From positions 1-44,539 of the forward strand of contig CAZDVZ010000014.1 in the NCBI GenBank assembly GCA_964509125.1: DNA of 44,539 nucleotides, given 5' to 3'. The DNA is from SIG653 sp964509125 (GTDB taxonomy: Bacteria; Bacillota; Clostridia; Oscillospirales; CAG-382). Below, piece by piece: positions 8,367 through 16,273 of the stretch. A program made the translations under genes and the position numbers. The stretch's first letter is position 1. The number at the start of each line of letters is the position of its first letter. The notes beneath the pieces were generated by a model that was given only the letters and a program-made list of their open reading frames with translations, was not told the DNA's origin and ran no database searches.

Positions 8367-10196
8367 TTGATTAGAACAGATTTGCGTAACATAGCTATTA
8401 TAGCCCACGTTGACCATGGTAAAACCACTCTTGTTGATGAAATGTTAAAATTCAGCGGAACTTTTCGTGACAACAGTGTGGTAGAAGAAAGAGTGATGGA
8501 TTCCAACGACTTGGAAAAAGAGAGAGGCATTACCATTCTTGCTAAAAATACCTCCGCTTTTTATAAAGGCGTTAAAGTTAACATAGTTGACACTCCGGGC
8601 CACGCGGACTTCGGCGGCGAAGTAGAGCGTATTTTGAAAATGGTAAACGGAGTGCTGCTGTTGGTTGATGCGGCAGAGGGCCCCATGCCTCAAACCCGTT
8701 TTGTGCTTCAGAAAGCGATAGAGCTGGGGCATAAAATTATTGTTGTTATAAATAAAATAGACAAGCCGGATGCGAGGGTTTATGAAGTGAGCGACGAGGT
8801 TTTAGAGTTGCTTATGGATCTTGAGGCGTCTAACGAACAGCTTGACAGCCCTGTTGTGTTCTGTTCGGGCAGAAACGGAACCGCTTCTTTCTCGCCGGAT
8901 CATCCCGGAACTGATCTTGCGCCTTTGTTTGAAAAGATACTGGAGCATATACCGTCACCCGAAGGTGATGAAAACGGCGAGGCACAAATGCTCGTTTCCG
9001 CTGTGGATTATAATGACTATGTGGGCAAGATCGCCATCGGCCGTATTGAACGCGGCTCCTTTAAGGTGAAGCAGGATATTATAGTTTGCGACGTAGACGG
9101 AAACAGTACAAAGGGTAAGATCACCGCTATGTATGCCATCGACGGTTTAGGCAGAGATCCTGTAGAATCTGCATCTGTGGGCGATATTGTATGTATTTCC
9201 GGCGCGGAAGATGTTACTATTGGTAAAACTCTTTGCTCTGTTGAAGGCGGAGCCGACCCGCTTCCTTTTGTTAAGATAGGCGAGCCAACAATGGAAATGA
9301 CATTCTCCGTAAATAACGGACCCTTTGCGGGCAAAGAAGGAAAATATGTAACTTCCCGCCATATCAGAGATTATCTCTTTAAAGAAGCTATGAAGGATAT
9401 GTCTTTGAAGGTTTATGAAACCGATTCCACAGATTCCTTCAACGTAAGAGGCAGAGGAGAAATGCACCTTTCCATTCTTATGGAAAATATGCGCAGAGCC
9501 GGATATGAATTTTTGGTTTCCACGCCGAGGATTATATATAAAACTATAGACGGTGTTTTATGTGAGCCTATTGACAGAGCGGTTTTCGACGTTCCAACGG
9601 AATTTGTGGGCGTTGTTATGGAAAAAATGGGTTATCGTAAAGGCGTGCTTATTGACATGGGACCTAAGGGCGATACAAGATCACAGCTTGAATTTCTCGT
9701 TCCTACACGTGGACTTTTCGGATATAAGACAGAATTTCTCACAGATACAAAGGGCGAAGGTATAATGAGCTCGGTATTTGAAAAATATGACAAAGAACGC
9801 GGAGACGTTACAAAGCGTTTTACAGGGTCGCTTATCTCTTATGAGGACGGCGAAGCCACATCTTATGGTATCTTTAATGCTCAAGACAGGGGAATTATGT
9901 TTGTTGATCCCGCGGACAAGGTTTATATGGGAATGCTTGTAGGAATTTCTCCCAAGGGTAACGATATTGTTGTAAATGTTTGCAAAAAGAAACACCTTAC
10001 TGCGATTCGATCAAGCGGTGCTGATGAGGCACTTCGTCTTGTACCTCCTAAGAAGATGACTTTGGAAGAAGCTATGGAGTTTATTGCAGACGACGAACTT
10101 ATCGAAGTTACTCCCAAAAGCATACGTATGCGTAAGCGTATTCTTGATAATGCTACACGCATGAAGGAAAACGCTAAGTTGATGAAAGATAAATAA
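8367..10196 (+). CDS. typA: Ribosome-associated GTPase BipA/TypA
   Basis: 609 residues, the normal length. The N-terminal GTPase domain shows AHVDHGKTTLVDEM (G1), ERGITI (switch/G2), DTPGHADFGGE (G3) and NKIDKPDA (G4). An EF-G-like domain II, domain III and the BipA-specific C-terminal domain follow; the RSSGADEALRLVPP segment near residue 550 is characteristic. BipA binds the ribosome and assists large-subunit assembly and stress or cold adaptation. The start codon is TTG, 2 nt after the stop of the nucleotidyltransferase gene, with GGGAGAAAA as ribosome site, so translation is probably coupled. A terminator follows at 10203. Confidence 0.95.
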   Translation: MIRTDLRNIAIIAHVDHGKTTLVDEMLKFSGTFRDNSVVEERVMDSNDLEKERGITILAKNTSAFYKGVKVNIVDTPGHADFGGEVERILKMVNGVLLLVDAAEGPMPQTRFVLQKAIELGHKIIVVINKIDKPDARVYEVSDEVLELLMDLEASNEQLDSPVVFCSGRNGTASFSPDHPGTDLAPLFEKILEHIPSPEGDENGEAQMLVSAVDYNDYVGKIAIGRIERGSFKVKQDIIVCDVDGNSTKGKITAMYAIDGLGRDPVESASVGDIVCISGAEDVTIGKTLCSVEGGADPLPFVKIGEPTMEMTFSVNNGPFAGKEGKYVTSRHIRDYLFKEAMKDMSLKVYETDSTDSFNVRGRGEMHLSILMENMRRAGYEFLVSTPRIIYKTIDGVLCEPIDRAVFDVPTEFVGVVMEKMGYRKGVLIDMGPKGDTRSQLEFLVPTRGLFGYKTEFLTDTKGEGIMSSVFEKYDKERGDVTKRFTGSLISYEDGEATSYGIFNAQDRGIMFVDPADKVYMGMLVGISPKGNDIVVNVCKKKHLTAIRSSGADEALRLVPPKKMTLEEAMEFIADDELIEVTPKSIRMRKRILDNATRMKENAKLMKDK

Positions 10197-10202
10197 ATTT
10201 GG

Positions 10203-10243
10203 AAAAATCCTGCAAAATTCTCAAAAGAGCTTGTGGGATTTTT
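10203..10243 (+). terminator. Rho-independent terminator after typA
   Basis: AAAAATCC...CAA pairs with TTG...GGATTTTT, with two GT pairs and an AAAGAG-containing loop, then a further T run. It lies 7 nt after the typA stop. Confidence 0.75.
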
Positions 10244-10297
10244 GATTTTTAACATTATATAACCCTCCGGAGCGTTTTTACATTCCATTTTATACTA

Positions 10298-10326
10298 TTG
10301 ACTTACCGGAAATAATCTGTTAAAAT
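10298..10326 (+). promoter_or_regulatory. Sigma-A promoter of the phosphatase-like gene
   Basis: TTGACT (10298-10303), 17-nt spacer, TAAAAT (10321-10326), 34 nt before the GTG start. Confidence 0.7.
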
Positions 10327-10359
10327 AAAATTGTGGGAATCAGATGGGAGAGTGATAAA

Positions 10360-11715
10360 GTGGATTCTCAAAAGAAAAACGGAATTATTCGTGAAGACGG
10401 AAAATTGATATATTATGTAGATGATGTTCCCACTCATGCGGGTGTTATTAAAATAGATGACGATATATATTATGCGGGAAGCGGTGGAGAGGTTGCCACG
10501 GGTAAACACGCTGTTCATAGAAGTATGGCTCACGGAATTTTGGACAGAGGAATTTATACGTTTGGTGAAGATGGTAAGCTTATTAAAGGATCTTACGTTT
10601 CTCCGCGCAAAGGTAGAAGAAAGAAGAATTTTAACAAGAAAAAAGCTGCGATAGTTTTCGTTTCTGCTTTGGCGGCAATTATTGTTCTGTTTTTGATGTC
10701 GTCCGGAGTTGCTTATTTAATTCACCGCATGAAGGCTGACGAGACTGTGACGGGTAGCGTCGACACGGTTTCTATACCTACCTTTTCAAAAGAGGTGGTT
10801 TTGTGCAGTGATGACGCTCAAAAGCTTTATAACGGATTAATTGGCAGCGAAGCAGGCCTTGACGGTGATGATCTTTATATGCCGCTTGATTTTGAGTATT
10901 TTATAAGTAAAGGTGAAGCAATTCTTTATCTTAGCGAAAATAAAGATCTTTCTTTTGCAAAAGAGTATGAGCTTGACATCTCGCAAAGGCATTTGTATAT
11001 TCATAATCTAAAAACAGGCACGACGTATTATTACAAAGTTACGGTGGATGACGAAGAATATAATGGGTCATTTAAAACCGCGGACGGCATAAGGTTTATA
11101 AAACTTCCGGGGGTATACAATACCCGTGACGTGGGTGGATATACCACTCTTGACGGAAAAAAAGTGAAGCAAGGCATGATCATCCGAGGAACGGAGCTTG
11201 ATGACCTTACGGAGAGTTCATATTTTCTCACCGATGAGGGTGTGGAAATGGCGAAGGATTTTTCGTTCGTTTTTGAACTTGATCTGCGTGAAAGCTCCAA
11301 GGGGTATAATAATTACGTATCCAGATTGGGTGCCGACGTAAGGCATCAATTTTTCAATTGCCCCGCTTATCAAGGGATATTTGAAGAAGGAAACCGTGAA
11401 TACCTGAGAGAAATTTTCAAAGCCCTTGCTAACGAAGAAAATTATCCCATGTATATTCATTGCACCCACGGCGCTGACAGAACAGGCGGAATCGTATATC
11501 TTATTGGCGGCATATTGAACATGGATGAGCGCGATATGATCAACGATTATACCTTGTCAGAGCTTCCTGTTTCTAAGATCGACGCATTAAAGCACCGATT
11601 TCAAAGCTATGAAGGCGATACCGTTCAAGAACAGATAGTAAGCTTTCTCATAAACGATGTGGGCGTTACAGAAGAAGAAATTAATTCCATTAGAAATATT
11701 TTGCTGGAAAATTGA
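10360..11715 (+). CDS. Membrane-anchored tyrosine-protein phosphatase-like protein
   Basis: 451 residues from a GTG start with GGGAG upstream; an in-frame GTG at 10333 is less well placed. Residues 1-80 hold DGKLIYYVDD and similar aromatic-glycine repeats resembling cell-wall-binding motifs. A basic stretch (RKGRRKK) precedes one transmembrane helix near residues 95-118. An Fn3-like strand-rich part follows, then a C-terminal Y_phosphatase3-type domain: NTRDVGGY, and the signature HCTHGADR with the cysteine nucleophile Cys368 and Arg374. Such enzymes dephosphorylate protein phosphotyrosine or phosphoinositides. By the positive-inside rule the catalytic domain would be outside the cell and the wall-like repeats inside, which is odd. 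Single-gene unit with its own promoter. Confidence 0.85.
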   Translation: MDSQKKNGIIREDGKLIYYVDDVPTHAGVIKIDDDIYYAGSGGEVATGKHAVHRSMAHGILDRGIYTFGEDGKLIKGSYVSPRKGRRKKNFNKKKAAIVFVSALAAIIVLFLMSSGVAYLIHRMKADETVTGSVDTVSIPTFSKEVVLCSDDAQKLYNGLIGSEAGLDGDDLYMPLDFEYFISKGEAILYLSENKDLSFAKEYELDISQRHLYIHNLKTGTTYYYKVTVDDEEYNGSFKTADGIRFIKLPGVYNTRDVGGYTTLDGKKVKQGMIIRGTELDDLTESSYFLTDEGVEMAKDFSFVFELDLRESSKGYNNYVSRLGADVRHQFFNCPAYQGIFEEGNREYLREIFKALANEENYPMYIHCTHGADRTGGIVYLIGGILNMDERDMINDYTLSELPVSKIDALKHRFQSYEGDTVQEQIVSFLINDVGVTEEEINSIRNILLEN

Positions 11716-11747
11716 AATTAAATTATAAAAATGCCTTCTTAAATTAT

Positions 11748-11851
11748 TGAACTGCCCCAAATTGTGCGGACAATACAAAAAAGCACATTGTGGTAGGAAA
11801 TATTAAATTTAAGCAACGAACTGACATCGTTTTTCAAGCGGTGTCAGTTTT
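11748..11851 (+). mobile_element. Possible IS3-family end remnant with inner hairpin
   Basis: No gene is found in the 360-nt gap 11716-12076. The segment starting at 11748 (GAACTGCCCCAAATTG...GGACAAT) resembles the terminal repeat style of IS3/IS150-like elements (ACTGACCCCAAA...GACA), and a hairpin ACTGACATCG/CGGTGTCAGT with T tail lies at 11820-11851. A short reading frame, 11886-11969 (27 residues, MKPRYDEKGYV...), follows with no recognisable family. No transposase or second end is visible, so this is at best a decayed fragment. The hairpin might alternatively terminate the phosphatase gene. Confidence 0.3.
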
Positions 11852-12008
11852 GTTATTAGCTACGCTTATTGTTGCAGAAAAGAGCATGAAACCACGTTAT
11901 GACGAAAAAGGATATGTTATGATGGGGGTTAAGGATTTCTTGCTTAATAAGGATAGCCTTGAAAGTTAAATTTATCAGAGGTAAAATCGTTTCTTTGCGT
12001 GTTTTCCC

Positions 12009-12037
12009 TTGACAATTTTTGCTTCTGCTGATATAAT
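12009..12037 (+). promoter_or_regulatory. Consensus sigma-A promoter of the murQ-dusB operon
   Basis: Perfect TTGACA (12009-12014), 17-nt spacer, perfect TATAAT (12032-12037). It stands 40 nt before the murQ start chosen at 12077 and should be strong and constitutive. Confidence 0.82.
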
Positions 12038-12076
12038 CTAACTTATGATAAAATGAATATGGGTAGGTGTAGCTTT

Positions 12077-12913
12077 ATGAATAATTACAGCATTCTTACA
12101 ACAGAGGGAAATAACGAAAATAGCAAAAATATTGACAAAATGAATGCAATGGAAATTGCAACTCTTATAAACAACGAAGACAAAACCGTGCCTTATGCGG
12201 TGGAAAAGGCGATTCCTGAAATTGCGAAAGTTATTGATATGTGCGCCGACGCGATGAAAAACGGCGGAAGAATATTTTATGTAGGCGCAGGTACATCGGG
12301 TAGACTTGGTGTGCTTGACGCGTCTGAATGTCCGCCCACTTACGGCACATCTCCCGAAATGGTTCAAGGTATAATTGCAGGGGGAAAAGAGGCGGCATTC
12401 AGAGCAATTGAAAAAGCGGAGGATGACACAAATTCTGTTATAATTCAGCTTGAAGCGGCAAATTTTTGTGAAAAAGATGTGTGCATCGGTTTATCCGCAA
12501 GCGGCTCTGCCCCGTGCGTTAAAGGGGCTTTAAAGTTTGCGAAAGAATTGGGAGCAAAAACCGCATCCATTGCTTGTAATGTAAATCCTGCGGCGGCAGA
12601 GTTTGCGGATGTTTCCATCGTTGCGGTAGTTGGCCCTGAGGTAGTAAGCGGATCTACAAGAATGAAAGCCGGAACTGCTCAAAAGCTGATACTCAACATG
12701 ATTTCCACCGGTGCTATGGTGAGAATCGGAAGGGTTATCGGAAATTATCTTGCTTATATGCGTCCTACAAATAAAAAACTTCTTGACAGAGCCGCAAGGA
12801 TTGTAATATCTCAAACGGGATGTGAATATGATATGGCGGCAGAGGCGGTTAAGGCGTCGGGTGGACAAATTATAGATGCCATAGACGCCGTAAGAAAGGA
12901 AATGGAAAGATGA
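12077..12913 (+). CDS. murQ: N-acetylmuramic acid 6-phosphate etherase
   Basis: 278 residues. MurQ removes the lactyl ether from MurNAc-6-phosphate in the cytosol, giving GlcNAc-6-phosphate and D-lactate during cell-wall recycling. Clear family segments are ILTTEG, NNEDKTVPYAVE, the SIS sugar-binding loop VGAGTSGRLGVLDASECPPT, GIIAGG, and GLSASGSAPCVKGAL. The ATG at 12077 matches the usual start just before the TTEG segment; an in-frame ATG at 12053 lacks a proper site. No MurR regulator, PTS transporter or MurNAc kinase is adjacent, so recycling substrates must come from elsewhere. Its stop overlaps the metF start by 4 nt (ATGA), so both are translationally coupled. Confidence 0.95.
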   Translation: MNNYSILTTEGNNENSKNIDKMNAMEIATLINNEDKTVPYAVEKAIPEIAKVIDMCADAMKNGGRIFYVGAGTSGRLGVLDASECPPTYGTSPEMVQGIIAGGKEAAFRAIEKAEDDTNSVIIQLEAANFCEKDVCIGLSASGSAPCVKGALKFAKELGAKTASIACNVNPAAAEFADVSIVAVVGPEVVSGSTRMKAGTAQKLILNMISTGAMVRIGRVIGNYLAYMRPTNKKLLDRAARIVISQTGCEYDMAAEAVKASGGQIIDAIDAVRKEMER

Positions 12914-13776
12914 AAATTTCTGAAATAGTAAAAAATAACAAAATCACCCTTTCTTGCGAAATGTTTCCTCCAAAGGCGGGAACTTCTCTCACGGAGGTGA
13001 AGACGGTAGTGGAGGAAATATCAAAGCTGTCACCTGCTTATATGAGTGTTACATACGGCGCGGGCGGAGGAACGAGAAAAACAACGGTGGATGTTGCGGA
13101 CGAGATACAAAACACAAGGGGAGTTACCGCTTTGGCGCACCTTACTTGTGTTAGCTGCAACAGAGAAAAAGCCCGTGAAGTATTAAGCGATCTTCAAAGC
13201 AAAGGTATACAAAATGTGTTAGCCCTCAGAGGTGATGCTCCCATTGATAAAGAGCCTGAAAAGGATTTTATTCACGCAAGCGATCTTACAAAAGAGATAA
13301 AGTCTTTTGGAGATTTTTGCGTGGGTGGTGCTTGCTATCCCGAAGGTCATCCCGAAGCTTCATCTTTGGATGCGGACATTGAAAATTTAAAATACAAAAT
13401 TGATGCCGGGTGCGAGTTTTTAACTACCCAAATGTTTTTTGAAAATCATGTTTTGTATGCATATCTTTTAAAAATGTTGAAAGCAGGAATTAATGTTCCT
13501 GTTTTTGCGGGTATCATGCCCGTAACCAGCGTTTCGCAAATCAGTAGAATATGTTCACTTTCGGGCACTAATGTTCCCGAAAGGTTTAGACGCATTGCAG
13601 ATCGTTTTGCTCACGACCCCGAAGCTATGAAGCAGGCGGGGATCGCTTATGCTACAGAACAAATTATAGATCTCATTGCAAACGGTGTGAATAATATACA
13701 TATATACACTATGAATAAGCCCGATACAGCGAGAAAGATTTTTGAAAACCTTTCATCTATTATTAATGTGAAGTAG
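12910..13776 (+). CDS. metF: Methylenetetrahydrofolate reductase
   Basis: 288 residues, normal for bacterial MetF. This FAD-dependent TIM-barrel enzyme reduces 5,10-methylene-THF to 5-methyl-THF for methionine synthesis. Visible landmarks: the N-terminal SCEMFPPK with its catalytic Glu, SVTYGAGGGTR, HLTCVSC, ALRGDAP, and QMFFEN in the flavin/folate region, with MPVTS further on. The gene overlaps murQ by 4 nt and is followed after 10 nt by the radical SAM gene. No methionine-regulated element (T-box, SAM riboswitch) lies in front, so transcription follows the murQ promoter. Clostridial MetF may be linked to a separate zinc-protein partner; none is seen here. Confidence 0.93.
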   Translation: MKISEIVKNNKITLSCEMFPPKAGTSLTEVKTVVEEISKLSPAYMSVTYGAGGGTRKTTVDVADEIQNTRGVTALAHLTCVSCNREKAREVLSDLQSKGIQNVLALRGDAPIDKEPEKDFIHASDLTKEIKSFGDFCVGGACYPEGHPEASSLDADIENLKYKIDAGCEFLTTQMFFENHVLYAYLLKMLKAGINVPVFAGIMPVTSVSQISRICSLSGTNVPERFRRIADRFAHDPEAMKQAGIAYATEQIIDLIANGVNNIHIYTMNKPDTARKIFENLSSIINVK

Positions 13777-13786
13777 GACATGAAAT

Positions 13787-15598
13787 ATGAAAAGCTTGCT
13801 TAAACTTGTTGAGCGTCCCGGCAGATATTGCGGCGGGGAGTTTGGAGAAGTTATTAAAGATAAATCAAAGATAAAATTGCGCGTTGCATTTTGTTTCCCC
13901 GATGTTTACGAAATTGGCGAATCCAATTTGGGAATGAAGATCCTTATGGGATGTCTTAATAAAGAAGAAGACATTTGGTGCGAACGCACCTTTGCTCCCG
14001 CGGAGGATATGCGTTCTCTTATGCTGGAGAGGGGTATTTTGCTTTCCGCCATAGAAAGTGGAGATGCTCTTCGTGATTTTGATATAATATGCTTCACTTT
14101 GCAGTACGAGCTTTGTTACACTACAATGCTTGATATGCTTAAATTGGCGGGTATTCCCCTTAGAAGCGACGAGCGAGGAGACAAATTTCCTCTTATTGTT
14201 GCAGGCGGTCCTTGTGCATACAATCCCGAACCTGTGGCGGATTTTATTGATCTGTTCAGCATAGGCGAGGGAGAAGAAGCGATTCCTCATATGGCGAAGG
14301 AATATTTGAAATTTAAAACCGAAGGTAAAAGCAAAGGAGAATATCTTCGTCACATTTGTAAGTCTTGCGGAATGTATGTTCCGTCTCTTTATGATGTGAA
14401 ATACAAAGAAGACGGAACGGTGGAAAGCGTTACACCAAAGTTTTCCGATGTTCCCGCCAAAGTTCAGAAAACTATAGTTTCTGATATGGATTCATCTTTT
14501 TATCCCACTTGCCCTATTGTGCCTTTTGTGGAGGTTGTCCACGACCGCGTGGTTTTGGAAGTTTTCAGAGGTTGTATCAGAGGATGCCGTTTTTGTCAGG
14601 CGGGGTTTGTTTATCGTCCGTACAGAGAGCGTTCTGCTGAGGTGCTTGACAAATATGCAAGGGAGAATGTTAAAAATACGGGTTATGGAGAAATTTCTCT
14701 TTCTGCTTTGAGCATCAGCGACTATACACAGCTTGATTCTCTGTTGGATAAGCTTCTTTCTTGGACAGAGCAGAAAAAGATCAATCTTTCTTTGCCTTCA
14801 ATGCGTTTGGATAGCTTTTATGAAGAATTACTTAAAAAAGCAATGAATGTAAGGCAAAGCGGACTCACTTTTGCACCCGAAGCGGGAACGCAAAGGCTGA
14901 GGGATGTTATAAACAAAAACATTACAATGGAAAATATACTTACATCTTGCGAAGCGGCGTTTGATGCGGGCAGAAATTCCATGAAATTATATTTTATGAA
15001 CGGACTTCCAACGGAGACCGATGACGATGTTTTGGGAATTGCAGATGTGGGCGAGAAGATATTGGACGCATATTTTTCCAAAAAACGCCCTGTTAAGGGC
15101 ATACAGATCGGAATGAGCGTTTCTTGTTTTGTTCCAAAGCCGTTTACTCCTTTTCAGTGGGAACCTCAAAATTCAGTGGAAGAATTTGAACGCAAACAAC
15201 AGCTTTTGAAAAATGCCATTCGTTCAAGAAAAATTTCATATAAATATCATGATGCAAAAACAAGTGCCATTGAAGCCGTTTTTGCAAGAGGAAACAGAAA
15301 AATTTCCCGCGCTTTGGAGATCGCCGCAGAAAAAGGCGTGAGACTTGATAGCTGGGACGAATATTTTGATTATGAAAAGTGGCTGTCTACATTTGAGGAA
15401 GCGGGAATTGACCCGAAATTCTTTACAGAACGAAGAATACCGTTTGAAGAAGTGCTCCCGTGGGATCATATCGATTGCGGAGTTAGTAAGGAGTTTTTAA
15501 TAAGAGAAGCCCGAAAAGCCTATGGAGAAGAAACAACCCCGGATTGTCGTACAAAATGTTCCGCTTGCGGGCATAAGTGTACAAAACACGGAGTTTAA
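13787..15598 (+). CDS. TIGR03960-type B12-binding radical SAM protein
   Basis: 603 residues, the family's usual size. The N-terminal half (about 1-200) looks like a cobalamin-binding Rossmann domain. The radical SAM cluster motif CIRGCRFCQ, with the CxxxCxxC pattern, lies near residue 260, followed by TFAPEAGTQRLRDVINK and the AdoMet barrel. The C-terminus ends with a cysteine-rich CRTKCSACGHKC tail that could hold a second cluster or zinc. The substrate of this widespread clostridial family is unknown to me. It is normally next to the TIGR03936 protein, as here. The usual RNase G and ribosomal L21 neighbours are absent. GTAGGACATGAAAT gives a weak ribosome site. Confidence 0.9.
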   Translation: MKSLLKLVERPGRYCGGEFGEVIKDKSKIKLRVAFCFPDVYEIGESNLGMKILMGCLNKEEDIWCERTFAPAEDMRSLMLERGILLSAIESGDALRDFDIICFTLQYELCYTTMLDMLKLAGIPLRSDERGDKFPLIVAGGPCAYNPEPVADFIDLFSIGEGEEAIPHMAKEYLKFKTEGKSKGEYLRHICKSCGMYVPSLYDVKYKEDGTVESVTPKFSDVPAKVQKTIVSDMDSSFYPTCPIVPFVEVVHDRVVLEVFRGCIRGCRFCQAGFVYRPYRERSAEVLDKYARENVKNTGYGEISLSALSISDYTQLDSLLDKLLSWTEQKKINLSLPSMRLDSFYEELLKKAMNVRQSGLTFAPEAGTQRLRDVINKNITMENILTSCEAAFDAGRNSMKLYFMNGLPTETDDDVLGIADVGEKILDAYFSKKRPVKGIQIGMSVSCFVPKPFTPFQWEPQNSVEEFERKQQLLKNAIRSRKISYKYHDAKTSAIEAVFARGNRKISRALEIAAEKGVRLDSWDEYFDYEKWLSTFEEAGIDPKFFTERRIPFEEVLPWDHIDCGVSKEFLIREARKAYGEETTPDCRTKCSACGHKCTKHGV

Positions 15599-15651
15599 TT
15601 GTTGGAATTTATAAATTGCTTCTCTCATATCGAGAGAAAAAGGAGTTGTAT

Positions 15652-16272
15652 ATGCTTCCTGTAAGAGTATTTTTTAAAAAAAGGGGAAATCTTAAATATA
15701 TTTCTCATTTGGATCTTATGCGTGCCGTGACACGTGCGCTTATGAGAAGTGAGCTTCCCGTTATATATACTGAGGGGTTTAATCCCCATGTAAAATTGGT
15801 TTTCGCGTTGCCGCTTTCAATTTATCAGGAAAGTGAATATGAAATATTCGACATTGCGGTTGAGGACGGCGTGACATACGAAACCGTTTTTCAAAAGTTG
15901 TCTGCCGTTTTCCCCGCGGGGTTTGAAATTGTGAAAGTTGCCTCTCCCGTAGAAAAGTTAAAATCCTTGGGATTTGCAAAATATCGCATTGAGTTGAAAA
16001 CGTCTCTTTCAAAAACTGATATTGAAAACAAGCTGAACGGCAGCTTACCCGTGCTTAAAAAGACAAAAAGCAAAACAGAAACGGTGGATATAAAACCTTT
16101 GATAAAAGAATATTCCGTGTCGGAAAACGGTGTTTTGGAAGTAACGGTCGTCTCCACCCCTCAAACCGTGCTTAATCCTTCTTATGTTGTTGCGTCTTTG
16201 GGCGAAGGCGTGGAGGATAGCAAAATTACAAGACTGTGTCTTTATACCTCGGAAGGAAAGGTGCTTCAGTAA
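15652..16272 (+). CDS. TIGR03936 radical-SAM-associated protein
   Basis: 206 residues. It begins MLPVRVFFKKRGNLKYISHLD, the characteristic N-terminus of the TIGR03936 family, then FNPHVKLVFALPLSIYQESE, where the PH-K-FALPL pattern is conserved. The protein partners in the genome with the preceding radical SAM enzyme (53-nt gap). In some bacteria the two are fused, which argues they act on the same substrate. The AGGAG site at 15641 fixes the ATG at 15652; the longer in-frame opening at 15577 overlaps the previous gene. Its function is unknown; a link to RNA or ribosome maturation is suggested by its usual neighbours but not shown. Confidence 0.88.
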   Translation: MLPVRVFFKKRGNLKYISHLDLMRAVTRALMRSELPVIYTEGFNPHVKLVFALPLSIYQESEYEIFDIAVEDGVTYETVFQKLSAVFPAGFEIVKVASPVEKLKSLGFAKYRIELKTSLSKTDIENKLNGSLPVLKKTKSKTETVDIKPLIKEYSVSENGVLEVTVVSTPQTVLNPSYVVASLGEGVEDSKITRLCLYTSEGKVLQ

Positions 16273-16273
16273 T

